In this document: positions 1 to 6,324 of the stretch, in pieces
Numbering within the stretch: position 1 is the stretch's first letter
How the letters are laid out: each line of letters begins with the position of its first letter
Assembly: GCA_018712905.1 (NCBI GenBank)
Contig: DVGD01000099.1
Span: 1-17,370, forward strand
From: Candidatus Avoscillospira stercoripullorum
Lineage (GTDB): Bacteria; Bacillota; Clostridia; Oscillospirales; Oscillospiraceae
DNA length: 17,370 bases
Reading direction: 5' to 3'
The notes under the pieces: model-generated
Seen by the model: the letters and a program-made list of their open reading frames with translations, nothing else
The model's database searches: none
What the model was told of the DNA's origin: nothing
Made by a program: the position numbers and the translations under genes

Positions 1-537
1 TTTGACGTGGAAACCCCCAACTATCGAAACGACCGCATGAGCGCCATTGGCCTGTGCGAGATCCAGGACGGCGAAATTACCCGCAACTTCTATACTCTGG
101 TGGATCCCGAGGAGGAATTTGATCCCTTCAATATCTCCCTCACGGGGATCACCCCGGAGATGGTGCGGGGAAAGCCCACCTTCGATGTGCTTTGGCGCCT
201 CCTGGAGCCTCTGTTCCAGGGGAGCCTCCTGGTGGCGCACAACGCGCCCTTTGATATGTCGGTGCTGGGCAAATGCCTCCGGGACTATGGCATCGTCTGG
301 AAGAGCCAGGTGGAGTATGCCTGCTCGTGCCAGATGAGCCGGCGGCTTCTGCCGGAGCTGCCCAACCACAAGCTCAACACCGTTTCCGATTACTTAGGGC
401 TTTCCCTCGACCACCACCACGCGGGCAGCGATGCCCAGGCCTGCGGCGAGATTTTCCTGGCCTGCATGAAGCGGGGCGCCAGGCTTTCGTCCTTCCGGCG
501 GCGCTATGACCTCCAGCGCCTTTGCACCTGCCGCTGA
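1..537 (+). CDS. DnaQ-type (DEDDh) 3'-5' exonuclease, 5' end cut by window
   Basis: The reading frame is open from base 1 and ends at TGA 535-537; the start codon lies outside the window. The first visible residues are FDVET, the Exo I motif (D2, E4) that normally sits a few residues from the N-terminus, so little is missing. Exo II is seen as HNAPFD (D85) and Exo III as HHAGSD (H140, D144), which completes the DEDDh set of metal ligands and general base. The remaining 178 residues fit a stand-alone exonuclease domain followed by a short basic Cys-containing tail; no polymerase or helicase part follows. The family removes nucleotides from 3' ends of DNA or RNA in proofreading, repair or RNA turnover; the substrate cannot be told from sequence. 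The gene converges on the methyltransferase gene, with stops two bases apart and no terminator between them. Confidence 0.9.
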   Translation, partial: FDVETPNYRNDRMSAIGLCEIQDGEITRNFYTLVDPEEEFDPFNISLTGITPEMVRGKPTFDVLWRLLEPLFQGSLLVAHNAPFDMSVLGKCLRDYGIVWKSQVEYACSCQMSRRLLPELPNHKLNTVSDYLGLSLDHHHAGSDAQACGEIFLACMKRGARLSSFRRRYDLQRLCTCR

Positions 538-539
538 AG

Positions 540-1355
540 CTACCTTGCCCGCATTTCCCAGAAGGCCACAGCGCTGGCGGCGGCCACGTTGAGGGAATCC
601 ACCCCGTGGGACATGGGGATTTTCACCGTATCATCGCACCGGGCGATGGTCTCGTGGCTGAGGCCGTCGCCCTCGGTGCCTAAGACGATGGCCAGCTTGT
701 CCATTGCCTTGAGCCTGGGGTCGTCCACGGCGCAGGAATCGTCGGTGAGCGCCATGGCGGCTGTGGCAAAGCCTGCGCTTTTGAGAAGGGCAAGACCAGC
801 TTCCGGCCAGCCGTCCAGATAGGTCCACGGCACTTGGAACACCGTGCCCATGCTCACCCGCACCACCCGGCGGGTGAGGGGATCGCAGCAGGTGGGGGAG
901 AGGAGCACCGCGTCCATGCCCAGGGCTGCCGCCGAGCGGAAGATGGCGCCCACATTGGTGGAATCCACGATTCCCTCCAGCACGGCCACCCGCCGGGCGG
1001 TGGCGAGCAAGTTTTCAGCCTCTGGCAGAGCGGGGCGGGACATGCAGCAGAGAATGCCGCGGGTAAGGGTGTAGCCGGTGAGGGCGGAAAGCACCTCCCG
1101 GGGCGCGGTGTAGACCGGAATGTCGCCGCAGGCTGCGAGCAGCGGCGCGCCCTGGCCGGTGAGGTGCTTTTCCTCCATCAGCAGGGACTTCGGCCGGATG
1201 CCGGCCTCCAGCGCCCGGTAGATGACCTTGGGGCTCTCGGCGATGAATACGCCCATAGTGGGCTCCAGCCTATGGCGCAGCTGCGCCTCGGTGAGGTGGG
1301 CGTAGGCAAGGAGCTCGGGTGCGTCGAGATTGTCGATGTGAATGATCTGAGCCAT
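540..1355 (-). CDS. TrmH/SpoU-family RNA 2'-O-ribose methyltransferase
   Basis: This is a 271-residue SPOUT-class enzyme that would transfer a methyl group from S-adenosylmethionine to a ribose 2'-OH in rRNA or tRNA. All three SpoU motifs are visible: motif 1 STNVGAIFR (N134, R140), motif 2 IVLGTEGDGLS (223-233) and motif 3 IPMSHGVDSLNVAAA (247-261). The first 100 residues look like the L30e-like substrate-binding domain that precedes the catalytic domain in this family. The frame stays open further upstream, but ATG 1353-1355 is preferred because AGGAG lies 8 bases before it and a promoter sits just upstream (1386-1414). Which nucleotide is modified cannot be read from the sequence. It is the only minus-strand gene in the window. 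Confidence 0.92.
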   Translation of the reverse strand: MAQIIHIDNLDAPELLAYAHLTEAQLRHRLEPTMGVFIAESPKVIYRALEAGIRPKSLLMEEKHLTGQGAPLLAACGDIPVYTAPREVLSALTGYTLTRGILCCMSRPALPEAENLLATARRVAVLEGIVDSTNVGAIFRSAAALGMDAVLLSPTCCDPLTRRVVRVSMGTVFQVPWTYLDGWPEAGLALLKSAGFATAAMALTDDSCAVDDPRLKAMDKLAIVLGTEGDGLSHETIARCDDTVKIPMSHGVDSLNVAAASAVAFWEMRAR

Positions 1356-1385
1356 GAAGCGTCTCCTTTTTGGCGATTTTTCTCC

Positions 1386-1414
1386 ATTATAAAAAAGATC
1401 TTTGAAAATGGCAA
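1386..1414 (-). promoter_or_regulatory. Sigma-A type promoter of the SpoU methyltransferase gene
   Basis: Read on the minus strand, TTGCCA (1414-1409) is followed by a 17-base spacer and a perfect TATAAT (1391-1386). The predicted start of transcription is near 1379, giving a leader of about 25 bases before ATG 1355. The spacer holds the palindrome AAAGATCTTT (1394-1403). Hexamers and spacing are identical to those of the cdaA promoter. Confidence 0.75.
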
Positions 1415-1418
1415 TTGC

Positions 1419-1446
1419 AGCGCCGCCCAACGCGGTGCTTTTTTTT
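1419..1446 (+). terminator. Rho-independent terminator in the divergent gap (+ strand)
   Basis: GCGCCGC (1420-1426) pairs with GCGGTGC (1432-1438), with one G-U pair, around a CCAAC loop. A1419-T1439 closes the stem, and eight Ts follow (1439-1446). There is no T-run on the other side, so it works only for rightward transcripts. No + strand gene ends here; the nearest upstream one stops at 537. It would therefore end antisense read-through across the methyltransferase gene, or act in a leader of the next unit. Confidence 0.65.
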
Positions 1447-1500
1447 GCGACCGGTTCCGACTCCCGTCTCACGGCATACTATGGAGGGGAGGGTAGAACC

Positions 1501-1755
1501 ATGTATGACTATTATTTCACCTTTCGCTCCATGACCCAGGCGCAGCGCGCCGTGGGCGTCTTGCAGCAGGCGGCCATCTATGCCGTCCTGGAGCGCACAC
1601 CCCGTGCCATCTCCCCGCAGGGCTGCGGCTATGCGGTGAAGGTACTGCGCGGCGATGTCTATCGCGCCGCCAACGCTCTGCGCAGTGCCTTGGTTTTCTA
1701 TGAAAAATGCTATCAATTCTCGCCCGGCGGCCGGGCAAAGGAGGTATTTCCATGA
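1501..1755 (+). CDS. DUF3343 small protein (putative Se/S carrier-like family)
   Basis: This is an 84-residue protein starting at ATG 1501, with GGAGGGGAGGG about 8 bases upstream. The fold signature is the one I know from DUF3343: an N-terminal YYFTF strand, a helix with the alternation of AQRAVGVLQQA, a TPR turn, and a GCG element (C42) followed by a hydrophobic strand. A second cysteine is C70. Pfam describes the family as putative Se/S carrier-like, and members often sit beside class V aminotransferases. Here the stop TGA overlaps the ATG of the desulfurase by four bases, and the desulfurase ribosome site (AAAGGAGG, 1737-1744) lies inside this gene, so the two are probably translationally coupled. 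A role in accepting persulfide or selenium from the partner enzyme, with C42 as carrier, is inference. I see no convincing own promoter after the terminator; a weak TTCCGA-16-TACTAT is possible around 1455-1482. Confidence 0.8.
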   Translation: MYDYYFTFRSMTQAQRAVGVLQQAAIYAVLERTPRAISPQGCGYAVKVLRGDVYRAANALRSALVFYEKCYQFSPGGRAKEVFP

Positions 1756-2858
1756 TTTATCTCGACTCTGCGGCCACCACGCTCCAAAAGCCCGAGTCGG
1801 TGCACCGCGCGGTGGCCGAGGCCATGGCCACCTGCGCCAGCCTTGGCCGAAGCGGTCACGCCGCGGCGCGGCGTGCCTCGGAGGTTGCCCTTTCCTGCCG
1901 GGAGGCGGCGGGACGCCTCTTTGAGACGCCGCCTGAGCAGGTGATCTTCACTTTCAACGCAACCCATGGCCTGAATATCGCCATCAAATCCTTGGTTTCC
2001 CCTGGAGACAAGGTGGTGATCTCGGGCTTTGAGCACAATGCCGTGGTGCGGCCTCTCCATGCCCTGGGTGCCCGCATCACCGTGGCCGGGCGGAAGCTCT
2101 TTGACCCGGCGGATACCCTTTCGGACATCGACCGCGCCATCACGCCCGACACCAAGGCCGTCATCACCACCCATGTCTCCAACGTTTTCGGCTATATCCT
2201 GCCTGTTGCGGGCATCGCGGCCATCTGCCGCACCCGGGGTGTGCCGCTGATTGTGGATGCCTCCCAGTCTGCCGGTGCGCTGCCGGTGTCCCTCCAGGCA
2301 TGGGACGCCGCCTTCATCGCCATGCCGGGGCACAAGGGGCTCCACGGTCCCCAGGGCACGGGGCTTCTGCTGTGCGGGCGGACGCCGAAGCCTCTCTTGG
2401 AGGGCGGCACCGGGAGCCTTTCCCAGCTGCCGGAGATGCCGGACTTCCTGCCGGACGTGGCCGAGGCCGGCACCCACAACGTGCCGGGCATTGCAGGACT
2501 GCTGGCTGGAATCCGCGATCTTCAGCAGGTGGGGCTTTCCCGCGTGGCGGCTCACGAGCAGGCCATGATCCGCCGTCTGGCGAAAAATCTTGCCGGTGTG
2601 GACGGATTGGAGGTCTTTTCCGGGGAGAGCCAGGCGGGCGTCCTTTCCGTTCGATCCTGCATGGACTGCGAGATTCTCGCCGGAAAGCTGGCTGACGCGG
2701 ACATCGCCGTGCGGGCGGGACTCCACTGCGCGCCCCTGGCGCACGGCAGCGCCGGCACCTTGGAGAGCGGCACTGTCCGACTGAGCGTGTGCCGTTTTAC
2801 CACCGGCGAGGAGGTGGACGCGGCGGCTGCAACTTTGCAAACAATTTGCACCCAATGA
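1752..2858 (+). CDS. Class V aminotransferase, cysteine desulfurase family (EF2568-like)
   Basis: This is a 368-residue PLP enzyme. The start ATG 1752 is fixed by AAAGGAGG 8 bases upstream and by MIYLDSAATT, the usual N-terminus of the family; the frame extends upstream, but only into the preceding gene. Visible motifs are FEHNAV (H95, stacking on PLP), IVDASQSAG (D169), GHKGLHGPQGTG (K195, the Schiff-base lysine) and RAGLHCAPLAH (C326, position of the catalytic persulfide cysteine). The short N-terminus and the RxGLHCAP signature match the subfamily named after Enterococcus EF2568 rather than housekeeping IscS or SufS. That subfamily is known near selenium genes as well as in plain sulfur contexts. 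Reaction: L-cysteine to L-alanine plus enzyme-bound persulfide, or selenocysteine lyase activity. The overlapping DUF3343 gene is a plausible acceptor. No iscU, sufU, thiI or selD is in the window. Confidence 0.9.
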   Translation: MIYLDSAATTLQKPESVHRAVAEAMATCASLGRSGHAAARRASEVALSCREAAGRLFETPPEQVIFTFNATHGLNIAIKSLVSPGDKVVISGFEHNAVVRPLHALGARITVAGRKLFDPADTLSDIDRAITPDTKAVITTHVSNVFGYILPVAGIAAICRTRGVPLIVDASQSAGALPVSLQAWDAAFIAMPGHKGLHGPQGTGLLLCGRTPKPLLEGGTGSLSQLPEMPDFLPDVAEAGTHNVPGIAGLLAGIRDLQQVGLSRVAAHEQAMIRRLAKNLAGVDGLEVFSGESQAGVLSVRSCMDCEILAGKLADADIAVRAGLHCAPLAHGSAGTLESGTVRLSVCRFTTGEEVDAAAATLQTICTQ

Positions 2859-2877
2859 AATTCTTGGCCATTTCCCC

Positions 2878-2906
2878 TTGCCAACAGTGCCATTCTGGGC
2901 TATAAT
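2878..2906 (+). promoter_or_regulatory. Sigma-A type promoter of the cdaA operon
   Basis: TTGCCA (2878-2883), a 17-base spacer and a perfect TATAAT (2901-2906) form a near-consensus housekeeping promoter. The expected start of transcription is at about 2913, which leaves a leader of some 36 AT-rich bases before the TTG start of cdaA. It is the only good promoter I find for the fourteen-gene run that follows. Confidence 0.8.
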
Positions 2907-2936
2907 TACAATGATTATTTATAGATATCAGAATGG
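2890..2936. promoter_or_regulatory. Operator-like inverted repeat across the cdaA promoter
   Basis: CCATTCTG (2890-2897) is matched in inverted form by CAGAATGG (2929-2936), eight of eight bases, 31 bases apart. The left arm is in the -35/-10 spacer and the right arm runs into the ribosome site. The left arm lies upstream of the expected RNA start, so this cannot be an RNA hairpin; if it works, it works as DNA. A second inverted pair, TTGGC (2864-2868) and GCCAA (2880-2884), overlaps the -35 box. No regulator is identified. Confidence 0.35.
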
Positions 2937-2948
2937 TGGTGCAAACCA

Positions 2949-3818
2949 TTGAGCGAAATCAGCAGCTTTTTTCAAGGCGCGTATTATGCCTTTCTAGGCA
3001 TCAGGCTGAAGGATATCCTGGATATCCTGATCGTGGCCTTTCTTATATATAAAGTCGTCAATATGGTGCATTCCACCAGCACGGCGCGGGTGGCCAAGGC
3101 CATTGTGGCGCTGTTGCTGGCCACGTGGATTACCGGTGTGCTGCAAATGGAGATGCTCCACTTCGGCCTCAACAAGATCCTGGAGCTGGGCGTCATCGCC
3201 CTGGTCATCATGTTCCAGCCGGAGCTCCGGCGGGCGCTGGAGCGCTTTGGCGGCAAGAGCGTCCGGGAGCTTTTGAGCGGCAAGTCTCCCCGGGGAGAGA
3301 TGGAGGAGGCCATTCTTGCCACGGTTTCGGCTTGCGAGATCATGAGCAAAGAGCGCGTGGGCGTTCTGCTGATTTTCGAGCGGGAGACTTCTTTGGAGGA
3401 ATACTTTAAAACCGGTACCATTCTCGACGCCCGTACCTCTGAGCAGCTGCTGCGCAATCTTTTCTTCCCCAAGGCCTCCCTTCACGACGGCGCGGTCATC
3501 ATTCGCGGCGGCCGCGTGATTGCGGCGGGCTGTGTGATGCCCCTTTCCGAGAATCCCCATCTCAGCAGCGACCTGGGCACCCGGCACCGCGCCGGTGTGG
3601 GCACCAGCGAGGTGTCCGACGCGGTGGTGGTCATTGTCTCGGAAGAGACGGGTACCATTTCCGTGGCCATCGGCGGTATGCTCAAGCGGCACCTGGCGCC
3701 CCAGACCCTGGAGCGCCTGCTCACCAGCGAGCTTGTGCCCAATGAAGAGGAGCAAAAGACACTGATGAAACGCGTCAAACAATTCTGGACGAAGAAGGGA
3801 CGATCCAATGCGAAATAA
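2949..3818 (+). CDS. cdaA: Diadenylate cyclase CdaA (c-di-AMP synthase)
   Basis: CdaA is a membrane protein that condenses two ATP into cyclic di-AMP, the second messenger for potassium, osmolyte and cell-wall balance in Firmicutes. The 289 residues show three N-terminal membrane segments (about 22-40, 48-66, 76-90), the conserved FQPELRRALE junction (89-98), and the DAC domain with LHDGAV (DGA 180-182) and GTRHRAG (RHR 212-214), both needed for ATP binding and catalysis. Length is close to B. subtilis CdaA (273). The start is TTG 2949, with a weak GGTGGTG site 7 bases upstream; no better start gives a full first membrane helix. The 3' end overlaps cdaR by 11 bases. The charged tail (264-289) is soluble. 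Expected regulation is from the promoter at 2878-2906 and, at protein level, by CdaR. Confidence 0.97.
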   Translation: MSEISSFFQGAYYAFLGIRLKDILDILIVAFLIYKVVNMVHSTSTARVAKAIVALLLATWITGVLQMEMLHFGLNKILELGVIALVIMFQPELRRALERFGGKSVRELLSGKSPRGEMEEAILATVSACEIMSKERVGVLLIFERETSLEEYFKTGTILDARTSEQLLRNLFFPKASLHDGAVIIRGGRVIAAGCVMPLSENPHLSSDLGTRHRAGVGTSEVSDAVVVIVSEETGTISVAIGGMLKRHLAPQTLERLLTSELVPNEEEQKTLMKRVKQFWTKKGRSNAK

Positions 3819-5085
3819 AAAATGGCTCGCCATGCTTCTCTCTCTGGTGGTTTCCGTGGGAATTTGGGTCTATATTGTCACGGTGGAGAATCCCGAGCGG
3901 GATCAGACCCTTTACAATATCCCGGTGGTCTTCACCGGGGAGGACATTCTCCGGGAGGACTACGACCTCATCATCTCCGAGAGCAATGTGGCCTCCGGCG
4001 TGACGCTGACCTTTTACGGAAAAAACTCCGAGCTCAATAAGCTCCTGGACGACAAGATGGAGCTGGAGGTGGAGATCGACGTCTCCCGCCTGCGCAGCGC
4101 CACGGAGTTTTCCTTCTCGTATGATATGAGCGATATCACGCTGCCCGCCTCGGTTTCCAACCAGAGCATCACCCTCACCGGGAAGAGTCCCACCAAGATC
4201 ACCGTTACCCTGGATCAGCTGGCCAAGAAGACCGTGCCGGTGGAGGTCATCACCGATGTGAAGGTGATGACCGGGTATCTGGCCGAGCGGGTCACCCAGG
4301 ATATGAGCGAAATTGTCATCGAAGGCCCCGCTGAGCTGGTCAACAATGTGGATCACGCCGTGGTCACCCTCAAGCGGGAAAATGTGGATCAGACCATCAC
4401 CGCCAGCCTGCCTTATACCCTGGTGGATCTGGACGGCAATGTCATTGAGAGCACGGAAATCACCTCCGACGTCTCGGAAATTCAGGTGACGCTGCCGGTG
4501 TCCGTGTTCAAGGATGTGCCGCTGGAGATCCCGGTGATTGATGGCGGCGGCGCCACGGGGGACGATGTGACCATCGACATTGAGCCGGCGACCATCCGCA
4601 TCTCCGGCGATGCATCGGTGATCGAGCCCATCCAGTCCATTCGCCTTTCCAATCTGGATCTGGCCAGCCTGATGAGCAATTCCGAAACCGTCACCCGGGT
4701 GATTACCCTGCCCGAGGGCTGTACCAACGTCTCCGGTGTCCAGGAGGCCAAGGTGAAGGTGCAATTCCAGAACAAGGCCATCAAGCAGCTTCGAATCTCC
4801 AACACCAACTTCCAGTTTACCAATGCGCCGGATGGTCTCGTGCCGGAGGCCAGAACCAGCATGCTTCTGGTGACCATTCGTGCCGATGTGGACGATATCG
4901 ACAAGATCACCGAGGATAATATCCGTGTGATTGCCGACCTCTCGAGCTATTCTGCGGCGGATGCCGGGACTGCCATCACCGTGCCGGTGCGCATCTATCT
5001 CGACGGGTTTGAAAACGCCGGCGTCATTGGAGCCGAAGAGTACAGCATTGTGGCGGATCTCGTCCCTGTGGAGGACGCCGACTAA
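3808..5085 (+). CDS. cdaR: CdaR, YbbR-domain regulator of CdaA
   Basis: This is a 425-residue protein with one N-terminal membrane anchor (about 7-25, WLAMLLSLVVSVGIWVYIV) and an extracytoplasmic part made of about four YbbR repeats (roughly 32-137, 141-232, 235-320, 325-420). The repeats are recognised by recurrent IPV or VPV openings and a VxVTLP-like strand near the end of each. The family binds CdaA through the membrane and tunes c-di-AMP output; in B. subtilis and Listeria it lies between cdaA and glmM. Here the start ATG 3808 lies inside the end of cdaA (11-base overlap), with AAGGGA 7 bases upstream, so coupling to cdaA is expected. The usual third partner glmM does not follow. The protein is shorter than B. 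subtilis CdaR (about 480), with four compact repeats. Confidence 0.93.
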   Translation: MRNKKWLAMLLSLVVSVGIWVYIVTVENPERDQTLYNIPVVFTGEDILREDYDLIISESNVASGVTLTFYGKNSELNKLLDDKMELEVEIDVSRLRSATEFSFSYDMSDITLPASVSNQSITLTGKSPTKITVTLDQLAKKTVPVEVITDVKVMTGYLAERVTQDMSEIVIEGPAELVNNVDHAVVTLKRENVDQTITASLPYTLVDLDGNVIESTEITSDVSEIQVTLPVSVFKDVPLEIPVIDGGGATGDDVTIDIEPATIRISGDASVIEPIQSIRLSNLDLASLMSNSETVTRVITLPEGCTNVSGVQEAKVKVQFQNKAIKQLRISNTNFQFTNAPDGLVPEARTSMLLVTIRADVDDIDKITEDNIRVIADLSSYSAADAGTAITVPVRIYLDGFENAGVIGAEEYSIVADLVPVEDAD

Positions 5086-5096
5086 AGAGAGACAAG

Positions 5097-5148
5097 GGGG
5101 CTGTATGCAGCGCATACAGCCCCGAGATTGCCCAATTACCACGGGGCT
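5097..5148 (+). other. Nested, mutually exclusive hairpins before yicC
   Basis: GGGGCTGTATGC (5097-5108) and GCATACAGCCCC (5112-5123) form a perfect 12-bp stem with an AGC loop. The right arm's last bases, AGCCCCG (5118-5124), can instead pair with CGGGGCT (5142-5148), seven of seven, so only one of the two forms can exist at a time. The second is followed by the short pyrimidine run TCTTTC, not a true T-tract. It lies in the 88-base gap after cdaR and could pause or partly end cdaAR transcripts. Confidence 0.5.
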
Positions 5149-5173
5149 TCTTTCAGCAATGGAGGGAAACAGA

Positions 5174-6049
5174 TTGATTAAAAGCATGACCGGATATGGC
5201 CGGGCTGTGCAGGTGTTCTCGGGGCTGGAGATCACCGCGGAGATCCGCGCCGTGAACAACCGCTATCTTGACTGCTCGGTCAAGCTTCCGCGGCTTTATA
5301 GCTATGCGGAGGATCCCATCAAGCAGCGCGTCAAGGCATCTGTGGCGCGGGGTAAGGTGGATGTGCTTTTCACCATTGCCCATCCCGCCGGGACGGATGC
5401 CACCGTGCAGCTCAACCGCCCTGTGGTGGAAGGGTATCTTCGCGCTATGGGGGAGCTGGTGCGGGAGTACGGCGTGCGGGATGATATTGCCGTGTCCACT
5501 CTGGCGCGGCTGCCGGACGTGTTCACCCTGGCCGAGCCGGAGAAGGATGAGGAAGCGCAGGCCGCGGCGCTGCTGGCTGCTGCGGAAAATGCCCTGGCGC
5601 AGTTCAACGACATGCGTACCGCCGAGGGCGCCGCGTTGGAGGCAGACCTCCGCGCCAGAAGCAAGACCATCCTCGACCTGGTTTCCCAGGTGGAGGCGCG
5701 CAGCCCCCAGGCTGTGGCCGAGTACCGGGAAAAGCTGGAGGCACGGATGCAGGAAATCCTCGCCGGCGCCGTGGACGAGAATCGAATCCTCACCGAGGCC
5801 GCCATCTATGCCGATAAGGTGGCTGTGGACGAGGAGACGGTGCGCCTGAGAAGCCACCTCAAGCAGATGGACGCCATGCTCACCGCCGGCGGTACCATCG
5901 GCCGGAAGCTGGACTTTTTGGTGCAGGAGATGAACCGCGAGACCAACACCATCGGCTCCAAGTGCTCTGATTTGGCGCTTTCGCAGATCGTGGTGGAGAT
6001 CAAGGCGGAGCTGGAGAAGATCCGCGAGCAGATTCAGAACATCGAGTAA
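5174..6049 (+). CDS. yicC: YicC/YloC-family endoribonuclease
   Basis: This is a 291-residue protein of the YicC family (YloC in B. subtilis). Members have been shown to cut RNA, and in E. coli YicC affects small-RNA stability. It opens with the family hallmark IKSMTGYGRA and closes with the DUF1732 domain (about 207-291; signature GRKLDFLVQEMNRETNTIGSK). The N-terminal YicC domain covers about 2-155. TTG 5174 is chosen because GGAGGG (5161-5166) is 7 bases upstream and the protein then begins as its relatives do (M-I-K-S-M-T-G-Y-G). The frame is open upstream, with in-frame ATGs at 5105 and 5159; the first would add 23 residues and has AAGGGGG before it, but sits inside the hairpin. The order yicC-remA-gmk-rpoZ is the standard Firmicutes one. 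Confidence 0.93.
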   Translation: MIKSMTGYGRAVQVFSGLEITAEIRAVNNRYLDCSVKLPRLYSYAEDPIKQRVKASVARGKVDVLFTIAHPAGTDATVQLNRPVVEGYLRAMGELVREYGVRDDIAVSTLARLPDVFTLAEPEKDEEAQAAALLAAAENALAQFNDMRTAEGAALEADLRARSKTILDLVSQVEARSPQAVAEYREKLEARMQEILAGAVDENRILTEAAIYADKVAVDEETVRLRSHLKQMDAMLTAGGTIGRKLDFLVQEMNRETNTIGSKCSDLALSQIVVEIKAELEKIREQIQNIE

Positions 6050-6060
6050 AGGAGGGTGCC

Positions 6061-6324
6061 ATGCGGCTCATCAACATTGGATTTGGAAACATGGTGTCCT
6101 CGGCGCGGCTTCTGGCCATTGTGAGTCCGGAGTCGGCGCCCATCAAGCGAATTGTCCAGGAGGCGCGGGATCGCGGCATGCTCATCGACGCCACCTATGG
6201 ACGAAGAACGAGAGCAGTCATCATTATGGATACCGACCACGTGATACTCTCGGCCATTCTGCCCGAGACCATCGCGGGGCGTGCCGGCGGAAAAGGGGAG
6301 GAGACCCCGGAGGAGGAAGCATGA
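6061..6324 (+). CDS. remA: RemA (DUF370) DNA-binding regulator
   Basis: This 87-residue protein begins MRLINIGFGNMVSSARL, the conserved N-terminus of the RemA/YlzA family, and keeps the GYGRRTR-type element (here TYGRRTRAVI, about 45-54) and the final VILSAI strand. In B. subtilis RemA (89 residues) is a ring-forming DNA-binding activator of biofilm-matrix and osmoprotection genes; in other Firmicutes the role is unknown. An acidic tail (EETPEEEA) follows the fold. The ATG has AAAGGAGGG ending 4 bases before it. The stop TGA overlaps the ATG of gmk by four bases. Presence of RemA in a run with c-di-AMP synthesis may be no more than conserved order, although both touch osmotic control. Confidence 0.93.
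   Translation: MRLINIGFGNMVSSARLLAIVSPESAPIKRIVQEARDRGMLIDATYGRRTRAVIIMDTDHVILSAILPETIAGRAGGKGEETPEEEA

Noticed and set aside
1455..1482. Possible promoter TTCCGA-16-TACTAT for the DUF3343 gene
   Set aside because: Both boxes match the consensus poorly. A promoter is expected somewhere here but the sequence does not show which.
2836..2850. TGCAAA-CAA-TTTGCA inverted repeat at the end of the desulfurase gene
   Set aside because: It is AT-rich, six base pairs, inside codons and without a T-run, so it is too weak to call a terminator.
1713..2855. 380-codon open frame on the minus strand opposite the desulfurase
   Set aside because: It mirrors the conserved desulfurase gene, with no recognisable protein signature and no start context.
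3775..5259. 494-codon open frame on the minus strand opposite cdaR
   Set aside because: It is an antisense shadow: rich in His, Gly, Asp and Ile, with no known domain, no ribosome site, and lying over a clearly conserved gene. Such frames are common in GC-rich DNA with codon-position bias.
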